Part shown: positions 1-6,971 of the stretch, one piece after another | Layout: every line of letters starts with the position of its first letter | How positions within the stretch are numbered: the stretch's first letter is position 1 | Translations under genes and position numbers: made by a program | Origin: Chroococcidiopsidaceae cyanobacterium CP_BM_RX_35 | GTDB taxonomy: Bacteria > Cyanobacteriota > Cyanobacteriia > Cyanobacteriales > Chroococcidiopsidaceae | Reading direction: 5' to 3' | Assembly (NCBI GenBank): GCA_019242465.1 | Contig: JAFAVL010000026.1 | Span: 1-11,404 of the forward strand | DNA: 11,404 nucleotides | Notes under the pieces: generated by a model | Seen by the model: the letters and a program-made list of their open reading frames with translations, nothing else | Databases searched by the model: none | Told to the model about the DNA's origin: nothing

Positions 1-1
1 G

Positions 2-646
2 ACACAGGAAATTGTCACAAATGCTCCCAGTCTCTTGAAATATCTCGGTCCAAATTCCCAGAGCCACTTCGAGCAAGTGCAGCAACTGTTGAGTGACTTG
101 GGAATCACTTATCAGCTTAATCCCCGACTAGTACGGGGCTTGGATTACTATACCAACACTGCATTTGAAATTCAGTCGGCTGATTTGGGGACGCAGGCAA
201 CGGTTTGTGGAGGTGGTCGGTATGATGGGCTAGTTGCTCAGCTAGGTGGACCAAATACACCAGCTGTGGGTTGGGCAATTGGTCTAGAACGCCTCATTTT
301 GTTACTGCAACAACTGCCAGCCGCCCCGAAGTCAGAGCTGGATTTCTATGTAGTTTCGCGGGGCGATGCAGCTCAAGCCCAAGCCCTCAGGCTGACTCAC
401 AGGTTAAGACAGGCTGGGTTTAGTGTGGAATTAGATTTGAGTGGTAGTGCTTTTAAAAAACAATTTGCCCGCGCCGATCGTAGCGGTGCCATTGGTTGCT
501 TGATTGTGGGAGATGAGGAAGCAGAAAACCAAACCGTCCAGCTTAAATGGATGGTGTCTAAGGCACAACAGGCGATCGCGCAAGACGATTTGCTGTTGAT
601 GACAGACAATCTGCGTCACCAGCTAGATAGTTTTACCACGAAGTAA
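2..646 (+). CDS. hisS: Histidyl-tRNA synthetase, C-terminal half (5' end outside window)
   Basis: Class II aminoacyl-tRNA synthetase that charges tRNA-His with histidine in the cytoplasm. The frame is open from the first bases, so the start lies outside the window. A TTG at 35 is only an internal codon. Visible are the histidine-specific motif LVRGLDYYTNTAFEI (bases 128-172), the GGGRYDGL motif (209-232) and motif 3 with GWAIGLERL (about 269-295), which together form the histidine and ATP pockets. The remaining roughly 110 residues fit the HGTP anticodon-binding domain. About 214 residues are present out of the usual 420-460. The frame ends in a clean TAA. It is 90 bases upstream of psaI on the same strand, and I see no GC-rich terminator between them, so read-through is possible. 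Family assignment is very secure. Confidence 0.97.
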   Translation, partial: TQEIVTNAPSLLKYLGPNSQSHFEQVQQLLSDLGITYQLNPRLVRGLDYYTNTAFEIQSADLGTQATVCGGGRYDGLVAQLGGPNTPAVGWAIGLERLILLLQQLPAAPKSELDFYVVSRGDAAQAQALRLTHRLRQAGFSVELDLSGSAFKKQFARADRSGAIGCLIVGDEEAENQTVQLKWMVSKAQQAIAQDDLLLMTDNLRHQLDSFTTK

Positions 647-736
647 AATCTCCTTCCATTTGTTAAAAAATTTTAGCAGTCAAACTCTTGGGCGCAATTT
701 GCTGTAGATTCAGTTTGTGATTATCTTAGGAAAACT

Positions 737-856
737 ATGTTTGCAGCATCATATTTACCCGCTTTCTTAGTTCCCCTAGTTGGTCTAGTCGTGCCTGCTG
801 TGGGTATGGCGTTCTTGTTTCTGTACATTGAACGTGAAGATCCTTCTGGGATCTAA
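737..856 (+). CDS. psaI: Photosystem I reaction centre subunit VIII (PsaI), 39 aa
   Basis: A short gene encoding one hydrophobic helix followed by an acidic tail. The start reads [13 protein letters not shown], the helix spans about residues 8-30, and the end is [14 protein letters not shown]. The AASYLP beginning and the LFLYIERED end resemble cyanobacterial PsaI as I remember it. PsaI is a thylakoid membrane subunit that sits next to PsaL and helps photosystem I form trimers or tetramers. The ATG follows an AGG-type ribosome binding site (about 727-730). The usual PsaI length is about 35-46 residues, so it looks complete. It stands alone here between hisS and an unrelated minus-strand gene, although psaI often neighbours psaL in cyanobacteria. 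A strong hairpin ends the unit. An unrelated single-helix peptide is the alternative, but the motif match makes that unlikely. Confidence 0.88.
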   Translation: MFAASYLPAFLVPLVGLVVPAVGMAFLFLYIEREDPSGI

Positions 857-866
857 CCACTAGTCA

Positions 867-898
867 GAGCGGCGGAGCTATTATAGGCTCCGCTCCTC
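867..898. terminator. Hairpin between convergent psaI and the minus-strand gene at 919
   Basis: A 12-pair stem with one C-C mismatch and one G-T pair: 867-878 pairs with 887-898, and the loop is TATTATAG. It begins 10 bases after the psaI stop and lies just past the stop of the minus-strand gene, so it can serve both. There is no long T tract on either side. The stem is very GC-rich at its base and top. Confidence 0.7.
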
Positions 899-918
899 AC
901 TTTCCTATAAACACTTTT

Positions 919-1461
919 CTACCTGCCTAGGTCAACTTTTAACCCAGCAAGAAAAGTATGTACTATCCCCTCATCACCTTTCCACTCACCCCCTAGGAAC
1001 TTTGACAAGGAGTGACAAATACCCTCTTTTACTTCCTGTTCAGATAGAGTTTCTGTTTGTGTCTCCTCTTCCCCAGTCACTGTATTCCTATTTTCCTCAG
1101 TGACAATGATGCTTGACATAAATTTTCCATCTATGTAGTAAACAAGGTCTTTGTACTTTCCTAAAGTTAGAAGATAGGCAAGTTGTAACTTGTTCTGCCA
1201 TTTGGCTCCAAATTCCTGAATGATAGATTGCTCAAAGGTCTGTTCCCAGTTTCTGAGAAACTCCGAATTCTCTCTGAGTTCTGGAAGACTGCGCTGTGAG
1301 ATGGACATGTCAAATCCTCCAAATCCTGGTTTCTCGGAGTAATATCTGATTCCAAGTCGGATAATATCAGCCGCACTGAGACCCATCTCTCTAGCTTTCT
1401 GCTTCAGCAACTTATCTTCTTCTTCCGTTAACCTGACTCTGTACTGCTTAACTCTTTTCAT
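919..1461 (-). CDS. Ribbon-helix-helix-like DNA-binding protein with unknown C-terminal part
   Basis: A 180-residue protein if it starts at the ATG at 1461. Residues 5-43 (KQYRVRLTEEEDKLLKQKA, then MGLSAADIIRLGIRYY) have the strand-helix-helix pattern of MetJ/Arc/CopG-type ribbon-helix-helix proteins, as in plasmid mobilisation and antitoxin regulators. I do not recognise residues 50-180. They are mostly acidic and predicted helical, with an aromatic stretch (about 92-114, containing LVYYIDGKFM) and a glutamate/threonine-rich linker (121-145). The frame stays open upstream to a TTG at 1512, and a TTG at 1473 sits 10 bases after GGAGAAG, so the start is uncertain. No toxin-like partner lies beside it: the neighbours are psaI (convergent) and a Uma2 gene (divergent, 128 bases away). 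It may bind DNA in that shared gap, but this is inference. Confidence 0.72.
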   Translation of the reverse strand: MKRVKQYRVRLTEEEDKLLKQKAREMGLSAADIIRLGIRYYSEKPGFGGFDMSISQRSLPELRENSEFLRNWEQTFEQSIIQEFGAKWQNKLQLAYLLTLGKYKDLVYYIDGKFMSSIIVTEENRNTVTGEEETQTETLSEQEVKEGICHSLSKFLGGEWKGDEGIVHTFLAGLKVDLGR

Positions 1462-1589
1462 TTGGCTATCCAATAGATATCTACTTCTCCTACTATAGCT
1501 GTATACTCTCAAGCGCTTCAGGGCTGGGAAGAGTATTTTGGTTATGACTACACCTATTACTATGTAGCTAGCTTGTATTTATAAAGTCT

Positions 1590-2513
1590 ATGTTTCAGAC
1601 GAAGCCTTGGATCGAGCAGACTGATCCACCCCGCTCCCCTAAAGAAACGCTGCCTACTATGTATGACCTAGCCAGCGAAGATCCACAGGAGCCCGGTTTG
1701 CCCGACGAATTTCACGATTTACAACCCCAATTGTTAACTCTCACCTGTCGCTCTCGTCACTGTCCTTCACAGCAGATGTTTACAGGTACCGATATCAACC
1801 TCTACTACGATGTTCGGCATCCCCTTTGGCACAAGCGTCCCGACTGGTTTGTCGCGGTAGGTGTACCCCGACTTTATGACGAGGTTGATCTGCGCTTGAG
1901 CTATGTGATCTGGCAAGAGGGAGTTAGTCCGCTTGTCGTAGTGGAATTTCTTTCACCTGGAACTGCAAAAGAAGACTTGGGGGCAAACATCAAGGCTGCA
2001 GCAGCAGATGAAGGACTAAGTTCAGCTAACCAGTCAGGAGCTAGCACCCCGTCAGAGGGAGAGAATGGCAAATCTACTGGAGATGAAACGGTGAAGGAAA
2101 CACCGCCCAGAAAATGGGAAGTTTACGAGCAAATATTGAGAGTGCCTTACTATGTGGTTTTTAGTAGATACACCAACCGAGTGAGGTTCTTCCAGTTGGC
2201 AGGAGGGCATTACCAGGAACAGGAACTAGATCGAGAGCAGCCCAGAGTATGGATTCCTGAATTAGAGTTGGGTTTAGGTTTGTGGCAAGGAGAGTATCAG
2301 GGCATTGAGAGATTATGGTTGCGCTGGTATGACGCCAAGAGTAACTGGGTTTTAACTGAGACAGAACAGGAGCGGCAAGAAAAGGAGTTGGCACTCCAAC
2401 AAGCTGAGCAAGAAAGACAACGAGCAGAAGCAGCTCAAGCTAGGGCAGAAGCAGCTCAAGCTAGGGCAGAAGAGTTAGCCCAACGACTGCGAGACTTGGG
2501 AATTGACTGTTAA
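1590..2513 (+). CDS. Uma2/DUF820 family PD-(D/E)XK nuclease-like protein with coiled-coil tail
   Basis: A 307-residue member of the Uma2 family (COG4636), which has many copies in cyanobacterial genomes and has a restriction-endonuclease-like fold. The family's role in the cell is not established. Visible core: RPDWFVAVGVPRL (83-95, D85 as the first acidic residue), PLVVVEFLSPGT (114-125, E119 as the E of E-x-x), then WEVYEQILRVPYYVVFSR (176-193), which corresponds to the usual Y-x-x-x-GVPEYWVVD segment. Between these, residues 134-173 are a Ser/Ala/Glu/Gly-rich insertion that most family members lack. From residue 256 on the protein is a Glu/Gln/Arg/Ala-rich coiled coil with two exact seven-residue repeats, ending LAQRLRDLGIDC, a tail form common in cyanobacterial members. 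No clear ribosome binding site precedes the ATG. A nested hairpin follows the stop. Confidence 0.88.
   Translation: MFQTKPWIEQTDPPRSPKETLPTMYDLASEDPQEPGLPDEFHDLQPQLLTLTCRSRHCPSQQMFTGTDINLYYDVRHPLWHKRPDWFVAVGVPRLYDEVDLRLSYVIWQEGVSPLVVVEFLSPGTAKEDLGANIKAAAADEGLSSANQSGASTPSEGENGKSTGDETVKETPPRKWEVYEQILRVPYYVVFSRYTNRVRFFQLAGGHYQEQELDREQPRVWIPELELGLGLWQGEYQGIERLWLRWYDAKSNWVLTETEQERQEKELALQQAEQERQRAEAAQARAEAAQARAEELAQRLRDLGIDC
2424..2472 (+). repeat. 21-bp perfect tandem repeat inside the Uma2 coding region
   Basis: Two identical 21-base units (2424-2444 and 2445-2465) plus 7 bases of a third. Each unit adds seven residues (EAAQARA register) to the C-terminal coiled coil. Exact identity at DNA level points to recent slippage duplication that keeps frame and heptad phase. 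Confidence 0.93.
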
Positions 2514-2516
2514 CTA

Positions 2517-2601
2517 AAGAGGCAGCGGGGCAGGAAGTCCCCACAAAGTGGGGATTAGGGGCAAAGGGGGAGAAGAACATCCCTGCTAAAAACTGCCTCT
2601 T
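2517..2601 (+). terminator. Nested hairpin element after the Uma2 gene
   Basis: Three stems stack in one 85-base unit. The outer stem pairs AAGAGGCAG (2517-2525) with CTGCCTCTT (2593-2601). The middle stem pairs GCAGG (2530-2534) with CCTGC (2582-2586). The inner stem pairs TCCCCAC (2538-2544) with GTGGGGA (2548-2554) around an AAA loop. The interval 2555-2579 is purine-rich (runs of G and A). The element starts 3 bases after the Uma2 stop and ends about 110 bases before the next gene. A complex terminator is the simplest reading, helped by the CTCTTCTT right side. A structured RNA or small dispersed repeat is also possible. Confidence 0.5.
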
Positions 2602-2713
2602 CTTAACAACAGACATTTGAGCAGAATGGCTAGATCTGTAACAGTCTCTACCCGAAGCTAAGGTTAAGATCTGTAAATAAAGTTCTGTTAGTTGAAAAAG
2701 GGAGTCACCACAT

Positions 2714-4102
2714 ATGCTAAGCGCCGTCGAAAATCAATCTCCTCATCGAGTAGTGATTGTCGGTGGCGGCTTCGGCGGGCTCTATGCTGCCAAAGCACTA
2801 CGTCACGCTCCCGTGAACATCACCTTGGTTGATAAGCGCAACTTTCATCTGTTTCAGCCGCTCCTTTATCAAGTCGCAACCGGGACTTTATCCCCGGCAG
2901 ACATTTCATCCCCACTGCGCTCGATCCTAAATCGTCACCGAAACACGAAAGTGCTGATGGGAGAAGTTATTGATATTGACCCTACAGCGAGAAAAGTGAT
3001 CCTGCGTAACGAAGAACTGAACTATGACAGCCTGATCGTTGCTACTGGCGTCAGTCACCACTACTTTGGTAATGACCACTGGGAAACAGTTGCTCCCGGC
3101 TTGAAAACGGTGGAAGATGCGCTCTCTATGCGGCGGCGGATCTTTATGGCGTTTGAAGCCGCAGAAAAGGAAACAGATCCAGAGAAACGCCGTGCTTGGT
3201 TAACTTTTGTATTAGTGGGTGGTGGACCAACTGGGGTAGAGTTAGCTGGCGCGATCGCGGAACTTGCCTACAGTACCCTGAAGAAAGATTTCCGCAACAT
3301 TAACACCGCAGAAGCCCAAATTTTATTGTTAGAAGGTATGGACCGCATCCTACCGCCTTATGCCCCAGAACTATCTGCACAGGCAGAAACATCATTAAAG
3401 CAGTTGGGCGTGACGGTGCAGACAAAGACAATGGTGACGAATATTGCCGATGATGTTGTTACTACCAAACAGGGCGATCGCGTAGTACAGATTCCCGCTA
3501 GAACTATTTTCTGGGCAGCTGGCGTCAAAGCATCTCCGATGGCAGAGGTCCTCTCTAAACGTTTAGAAGCACAACTCGACCGTGCAGGGCGGGTGATTGT
3601 TGAACCAGACTTAGGCTTACCAGGACATCCCAATATCTTTGTCGTGGGAGATCTAGCAAGTTTTTCGCACCAGAATGGCAAACCACTGCCCGGTGTTGCA
3701 CCAGTAGCAATGCAGGAAGGGGAATATATCGCTGCACTGCTCCAACGGCGGCTTGATGGTAAAGATTTACCGCCGTTCCGTTACGTAGATCGAGGCAGTC
3801 TTGCCGTGATTGGGCGGAATGCTGCTGTTGTGGACTTGGGTTTCATCAAATTTTCTGGTTTCTTAGCTTGGTTGACCTGGCTATTTGTTCATATCTTCTA
3901 TCTCATTGAATTTGATAACAAATTGATAGTGATGATCCAGTGGGGCTGGAACTATTTCACCCGTAACCGTGGTGCCCGCTTGATTACTGGAGAAGAATCG
4001 CTCCTACAGGTTGCTTCCACTTCTAATGGCGATTATTTCGTGCCAGCCAACAATAAGTCTGTTGTCGAAGTAAATCAGTTAAGCCCTTCTACTGGTAGTT
4101 AA
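2714..4102 (+). CDS. Type II NADH dehydrogenase (NDH-2), FAD-dependent
   Basis: A single-subunit, non-pumping NAD(P)H:quinone oxidoreductase, 462 residues, the normal length for the family. Domains in order: FAD dinucleotide-binding motif VVIVGGGFGGLYAAKAL (13-29); second Rossmann motif FVLVGGGPTGVELAGAI (165-181) for NADH; IFWAAGVKAS (265-274); FAD-contacting IFVVGDLA (308-315); and AMQEGEY (332-338), at the position of the quinone-site AQ motif. The C-terminal region (about 379-408, FLAWLTWLFVHIFYLIEF) is a hydrophobic amphipathic membrane anchor typical of NDH-2. Cyanobacteria carry several such enzymes (NdbA, NdbB, NdbC); I cannot say which this is. They pass electrons to plastoquinone or related quinones and influence redox state. 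AAGGGAG at 2698-2704, nine bases before the ATG, supports the start. The gene converges on the GH76 gene with a 24-base gap. Confidence 0.95.
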   Translation: MLSAVENQSPHRVVIVGGGFGGLYAAKALRHAPVNITLVDKRNFHLFQPLLYQVATGTLSPADISSPLRSILNRHRNTKVLMGEVIDIDPTARKVILRNEELNYDSLIVATGVSHHYFGNDHWETVAPGLKTVEDALSMRRRIFMAFEAAEKETDPEKRRAWLTFVLVGGGPTGVELAGAIAELAYSTLKKDFRNINTAEAQILLLEGMDRILPPYAPELSAQAETSLKQLGVTVQTKTMVTNIADDVVTTKQGDRVVQIPARTIFWAAGVKASPMAEVLSKRLEAQLDRAGRVIVEPDLGLPGHPNIFVVGDLASFSHQNGKPLPGVAPVAMQEGEYIAALLQRRLDGKDLPPFRYVDRGSLAVIGRNAAVVDLGFIKFSGFLAWLTWLFVHIFYLIEFDNKLIVMIQWGWNYFTRNRGARLITGEESLLQVASTSNGDYFVPANNKSVVEVNQLSPSTGS

Positions 4103-4126
4103 GAGTAACATCTTGTACCATCAAAT

Positions 4127-5563
4127 TCACTGAAGGGTCATCTCATCCAAATTTAGCCAGTTACTGCTACCCTCAAAGCTATTGAAGCTTACAGATATAG
4201 TGTTGTTACCAGCATTGAGCCATATGTTGGGAACCATGATACTTTGCCAACGATCCCAGCTTTGGGTCCCTGGGAATATCTGGTTGCCAACAATCATCCT
4301 GTCATTCACATTAATAGAGCGGGAGGCGTTGCCATTTGCTGCGGCATAGCGAAACACTAGATTGTACTTGCCGGAACACGCCACATTAACATTGAAAGTC
4401 ACTGACTGCCCATCATGGTTCCAATCTACTATGTAACCCGTGCCGTGATATCCATTATTGTTAGCTGCTGTTGACAGTTGATTAAGTGAGGCATTCTCGG
4501 CTTGATAGGTTATCCCTGTTGTTCCTAGGAAAATAGCAGCATTGAGGGTGTCAAGTGCAGCGCTTTGTCGTGCGGCATCCGCACCGTTAAAGGTTTTGGC
4601 CCAACTGAATCCAAACTGATTGTCACGATTTCGGTCTGACCAAACTGAGTCTGCATTCTTAATGATGAAATCTTTGTAAAGCTGTTTGTTTGTGATTTGG
4701 TAAAGGTAGTAAAGGTTGCGGATGAAGATACCTTTAAACTGCGCACCTTCACTACCACAGTTTGATTCGCACGGCTCTTGCAAGATGCCGTTAGGGGCTA
4801 GTTTGCGAATAGCTGCATCAGCGATCGCCTGTGCCTGAGTGAGCAACAAGGAGTCCTGTGTACTTTTATAGAGATCGACCAAACCGCCGAGGATGACCCC
4901 TTGGTTATAGGTCCAAGTTGTCTGTCCATTGTTCTGACAGGCGCTATTGAGTTTGCTCAAGGTAACACCTGTGGTGGCTCCGGCGACTTCCTTGAGCCCA
5001 TCATTAATCAAATGGCTGCGGTTGATGAGTCCAGTCTGTTTAAACCAGTTCCATTCCCGTTTTGCCCAGTCTATGTAGCTCCCAGGTCCACTGTCACCAG
5101 GGGTGCGTAGGTGCAGCTTGGCAGCAATTGACAAAAATAACTCATTGGTAATGGCATTTTTGTATTGCTGTTGCTGCTTCTGCCTCTTCCACCAAAGACC
5201 GCCGCCACAAGTTGAGTTCCAACCCCTCTTCATATCGTTGAAGATGATTTTAGCCATATCAAGATACCGAGGTTCGCCAGTTAAATCATACGCTTTGATC
5301 CAGGTAAGCGCCCACCAACCCTCGTCATCATAGAACCAAGGGTTGAGGAAGTGACTGCCCTTATACTTTTCAAATGTATTAAAGATATTGCCACGATAGG
5401 TGAGAGTATTAGTGAGCATGGAATAGTCAATTGTTGTCTCTAAAGCGTTTGCTGCATTCCACCACTCAGCCGTATTCCAAATTCCAGTTGCAAGGTTGTA
5501 GAAAATTTGTAGTGCTGCCATCCCTGCCGCTACACCTAGGTGACAACTTTGTGGTGCGATCAT
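4127..5563 (-). CDS. GH76 alpha-1,6-mannanase-like glycoside hydrolase with C-terminal carbohydrate-binding module
   Basis: A 478-residue protein. Residues about 13-345 match GH76: NLATGIWNTAEWWNAANALE near the start, then FYDDEGWWALTWIKAYDLTG (77-96), in which the paired aspartates D79 and D80 are the likely catalytic acids. GWNSTCGGGLWW (114-125), YKNAITNELFL (134-144) and WTYNQGVILGGLVDLY (217-232) follow. GH76 enzymes cut alpha-1,6-mannan backbones in an (alpha/alpha)6 barrel. Residues 353-478 begin with YQAENA, run through GKYNLVFRYA, and end WLNLDEMTLQ, a CBM6/CBM35-like beta-sandwich. The family is normally exported, yet here the GH76 fold begins within about 12 residues of the ATG with no signal peptide, and an in-frame TAG stands three codons upstream of the ATG. 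A weak GAAGAG precedes the ATG. The gene may have lost its leader, or the product may leave by another route. It lies downstream of the kinase gene but behind a terminator. Confidence 0.9.
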   Translation of the reverse strand: MIAPQSCHLGVAAGMAALQIFYNLATGIWNTAEWWNAANALETTIDYSMLTNTLTYRGNIFNTFEKYKGSHFLNPWFYDDEGWWALTWIKAYDLTGEPRYLDMAKIIFNDMKRGWNSTCGGGLWWKRQKQQQQYKNAITNELFLSIAAKLHLRTPGDSGPGSYIDWAKREWNWFKQTGLINRSHLINDGLKEVAGATTGVTLSKLNSACQNNGQTTWTYNQGVILGGLVDLYKSTQDSLLLTQAQAIADAAIRKLAPNGILQEPCESNCGSEGAQFKGIFIRNLYYLYQITNKQLYKDFIIKNADSVWSDRNRDNQFGFSWAKTFNGADAARQSAALDTLNAAIFLGTTGITYQAENASLNQLSTAANNNGYHGTGYIVDWNHDGQSVTFNVNVACSGKYNLVFRYAAANGNASRSINVNDRMIVGNQIFPGTQSWDRWQSIMVPNIWLNAGNNTISVSFNSFEGSSNWLNLDEMTLQ

Positions 5564-5623
5564 GCTCTTCGACTAAAAATAATTGATTAGACTGAACTGT
5601 GTTAGTGCAACTTTTTCAACAAG

Positions 5624-5651
5624 AAAACCCCAGTACCTGTAAAGGTTGGGG
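5624..5651 (-). terminator. Intrinsic terminator of the receiver/kinase gene
   Basis: Read on the minus strand: CCCCA-ACCT, loop TTAC, AGGT-(AC bulge)-TGGGG, then TTTTCTTG. This is a nine-pair stem with a two-base bulge followed by a T tract (the A run at 5624-5627 on the plus strand). It lies 67 bases after the stop of the gene at 5718 and 60 bases before the GH76 start, so the two minus-strand genes are probably not one operon. Confidence 0.8.
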
Positions 5652-5717
5652 CAAACTATGAGTGAGACACAATGGAGGTATCATGCCATTGCGTAACGAT
5701 TGGTTCTGTGCCCTAGA

Positions 5718-6749
5718 TCACCTGGGAAAGATAATTTTAAATTCTACTCCGGCACTGATATCTAAATCGATAGTACCTCCTAGCTGACTAGTCAAACCGT
5801 TAACTAATTGTAGACCTAGTGATTTTGTGTTCTTAAAATCAAAGTTTAGAGGAAATCCGATACCATTATCTCGGACAATTAGGACAAATTTATTCGTAGC
5901 AATCGGCTGAAAACTGATTTGGATTTCACCTGAACTGTCTGCTGGAAAGGCATGCTTCAAACAATTTAAAACCAGTTCATTAAGGAGCAAGCCACAAGGA
6001 AGAACTATATCAAGACCAAGGAAAATATTCTCGCCTATATCCATTTTAATTTCAATTCGTTCCGAACTAACTTCATAGGAATAAAATAAGCTTTGAACTA
6101 GATCATGGATATACTCTGCGAACTCTATTTTTGCCAAGTCTTCAGAGTGATATAACTTCTCATGGAGCAGAGCCATTGATTCAATTCGGCTCTGACTTAC
6201 CTTGAATATTTCTAGGTATCGTTTGTCTTTAATAGACTCTGACTGAAGGTTGAGAAGACTGGAAAGAATCTGTAAATTGTTTTTAACTCGGTGATGGATT
6301 TCTTTCAATAAAATTTCTTTTTCTTTGAGCGATGCTCTGACTCGCTCTTCCGTCCGCTTACGCTCCCGTCGTTCTTCTGCCTCGCGCAACTCTCGCTCAA
6401 TAGCAGGAACAAGTCGTGCCAAATGACCTTTCAAGATCAGGTCATGTGCGCCAGCTTTCATCAGTGCCACCGCAGAATTCTCGCCAATGTTGCCTGAAAT
6501 GATGATGAATGGTATGTCAAGCCCTTGTTCTTGCAATAGCTTTAAAGCTGTAGATGCACTAAACTGCGGCAGAGAGTAATCACTGATGACGACATCCCAT
6601 GACTGCTGCTCAAGCGCTTGCTCAAGCGCTGCGGCATTATCAACCCGTTTAAAAACTGGCTTGTAGCCGCCGCGTTGCAGTTCGAGCGCCAGTAATACAG
6701 CGTCGTCTTCTGAATCTTCAACAACCAGTAAGCGCAGTGTTCCCGTCAT
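5718..6749 (-). CDS. Response-regulator receiver / HisKA_2-type histidine kinase fusion
   Basis: A 343-residue cytoplasmic signalling protein with no membrane segment. Residues 5-120 are a receiver domain: acidic pocket E11-D12, phospho-accepting D57 in VVISDYSLP, S85 in FIIISG, K107 in LILKG. Residues about 115-148 are an Arg/Glu-rich coiled coil linking to the kinase. Residues 149-200 carry KEIHHRVKNNLQILSSLLNL, the HisKA_2 dimerisation and phosphotransfer box (H153, next to R154, is the probable phosphorylated His). The catalytic ATPase domain follows with N box LLNELVLNCLKHAF (255-268, N257 and N262), DNGIGFP (294-300) and LGLQLVNGL (311-319). The receiver-first order means the kinase output is probably tuned by phosphorelay from another protein. 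No sensor domain and no separate output partner lie next to it. The ATG at 6749 directly begins the receiver fold, supporting the start. Confidence 0.93.
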   Translation of the reverse strand: MTGTLRLLVVEDSEDDAVLLALELQRGGYKPVFKRVDNAAALEQALEQQSWDVVISDYSLPQFSASTALKLLQEQGLDIPFIIISGNIGENSAVALMKAGAHDLILKGHLARLVPAIERELREAEERRERKRTEERVRASLKEKEILLKEIHHRVKNNLQILSSLLNLQSESIKDKRYLEIFKVSQSRIESMALLHEKLYHSEDLAKIEFAEYIHDLVQSLFYSYEVSSERIEIKMDIGENIFLGLDIVLPCGLLLNELVLNCLKHAFPADSSGEIQISFQPIATNKFVLIVRDNGIGFPLNFDFKNTKSLGLQLVNGLTSQLGGTIDLDISAGVEFKIIFPR

Positions 6750-6843
6750 ACAAGCTATAGCTGCCTCAGAGCTAGTTATTCTAAGACAAGGCAGTATAGT
6801 CCCAATTAGAACACAACCTTGCAGCTATAATACCGCTATGCTC

Positions 6844-6867
6844 CACTTCAAATATTCACATGAAGTG
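6844..6867. repeat. 7-bp perfect inverted repeat in a divergent promoter region
   Basis: CACTTCA (6844-6850) and TGAAGTG (6861-6867) are separated by ten bases. They lie between the divergent kinase gene (start 6749) and membrane-protein gene (start 6972). The half-site size and about 17-base centre spacing suit a dimeric regulator, though a simple hairpin in the 5' leader is equally possible. Confidence 0.35.
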
Positions 6868-6971
6868 ACGCAACGGGAGTGTCATTATCGTAGTTAGCGT
6901 GGATTGGTTAGGATAGGTAGTAGCAAATTGCACAAAACTTTCCCTATCTAAGATAACCAAGGAAGAGATAT

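Noticed and set aside
919..2513. Divergent RHH-like gene and Uma2 gene as a toxin-antitoxin or defence pair
   Set aside because: They are divergent, not co-transcribed, Uma2 proteins are not established toxins, and no further defence genes lie near.
4093..4120. Hairpin TGGTA/TACCA with AAGA/TCTT between convergent genes as a terminator
   Set aside because: Short AT-rich stems with an internal loop, overlapping the NADH dehydrogenase stop, and no T tract. Too weak to annotate.
4901..5333. Two plus-strand open frames of about 70 residues inside the GH76 gene
   Set aside because: Antisense shadows of a clear GH76 coding frame.
6826..6831. TATAAT as the -10 box of the membrane-protein gene
   Set aside because: No matching -35 at 16-18 bases upstream, and it lies 140 bases from the start codon.
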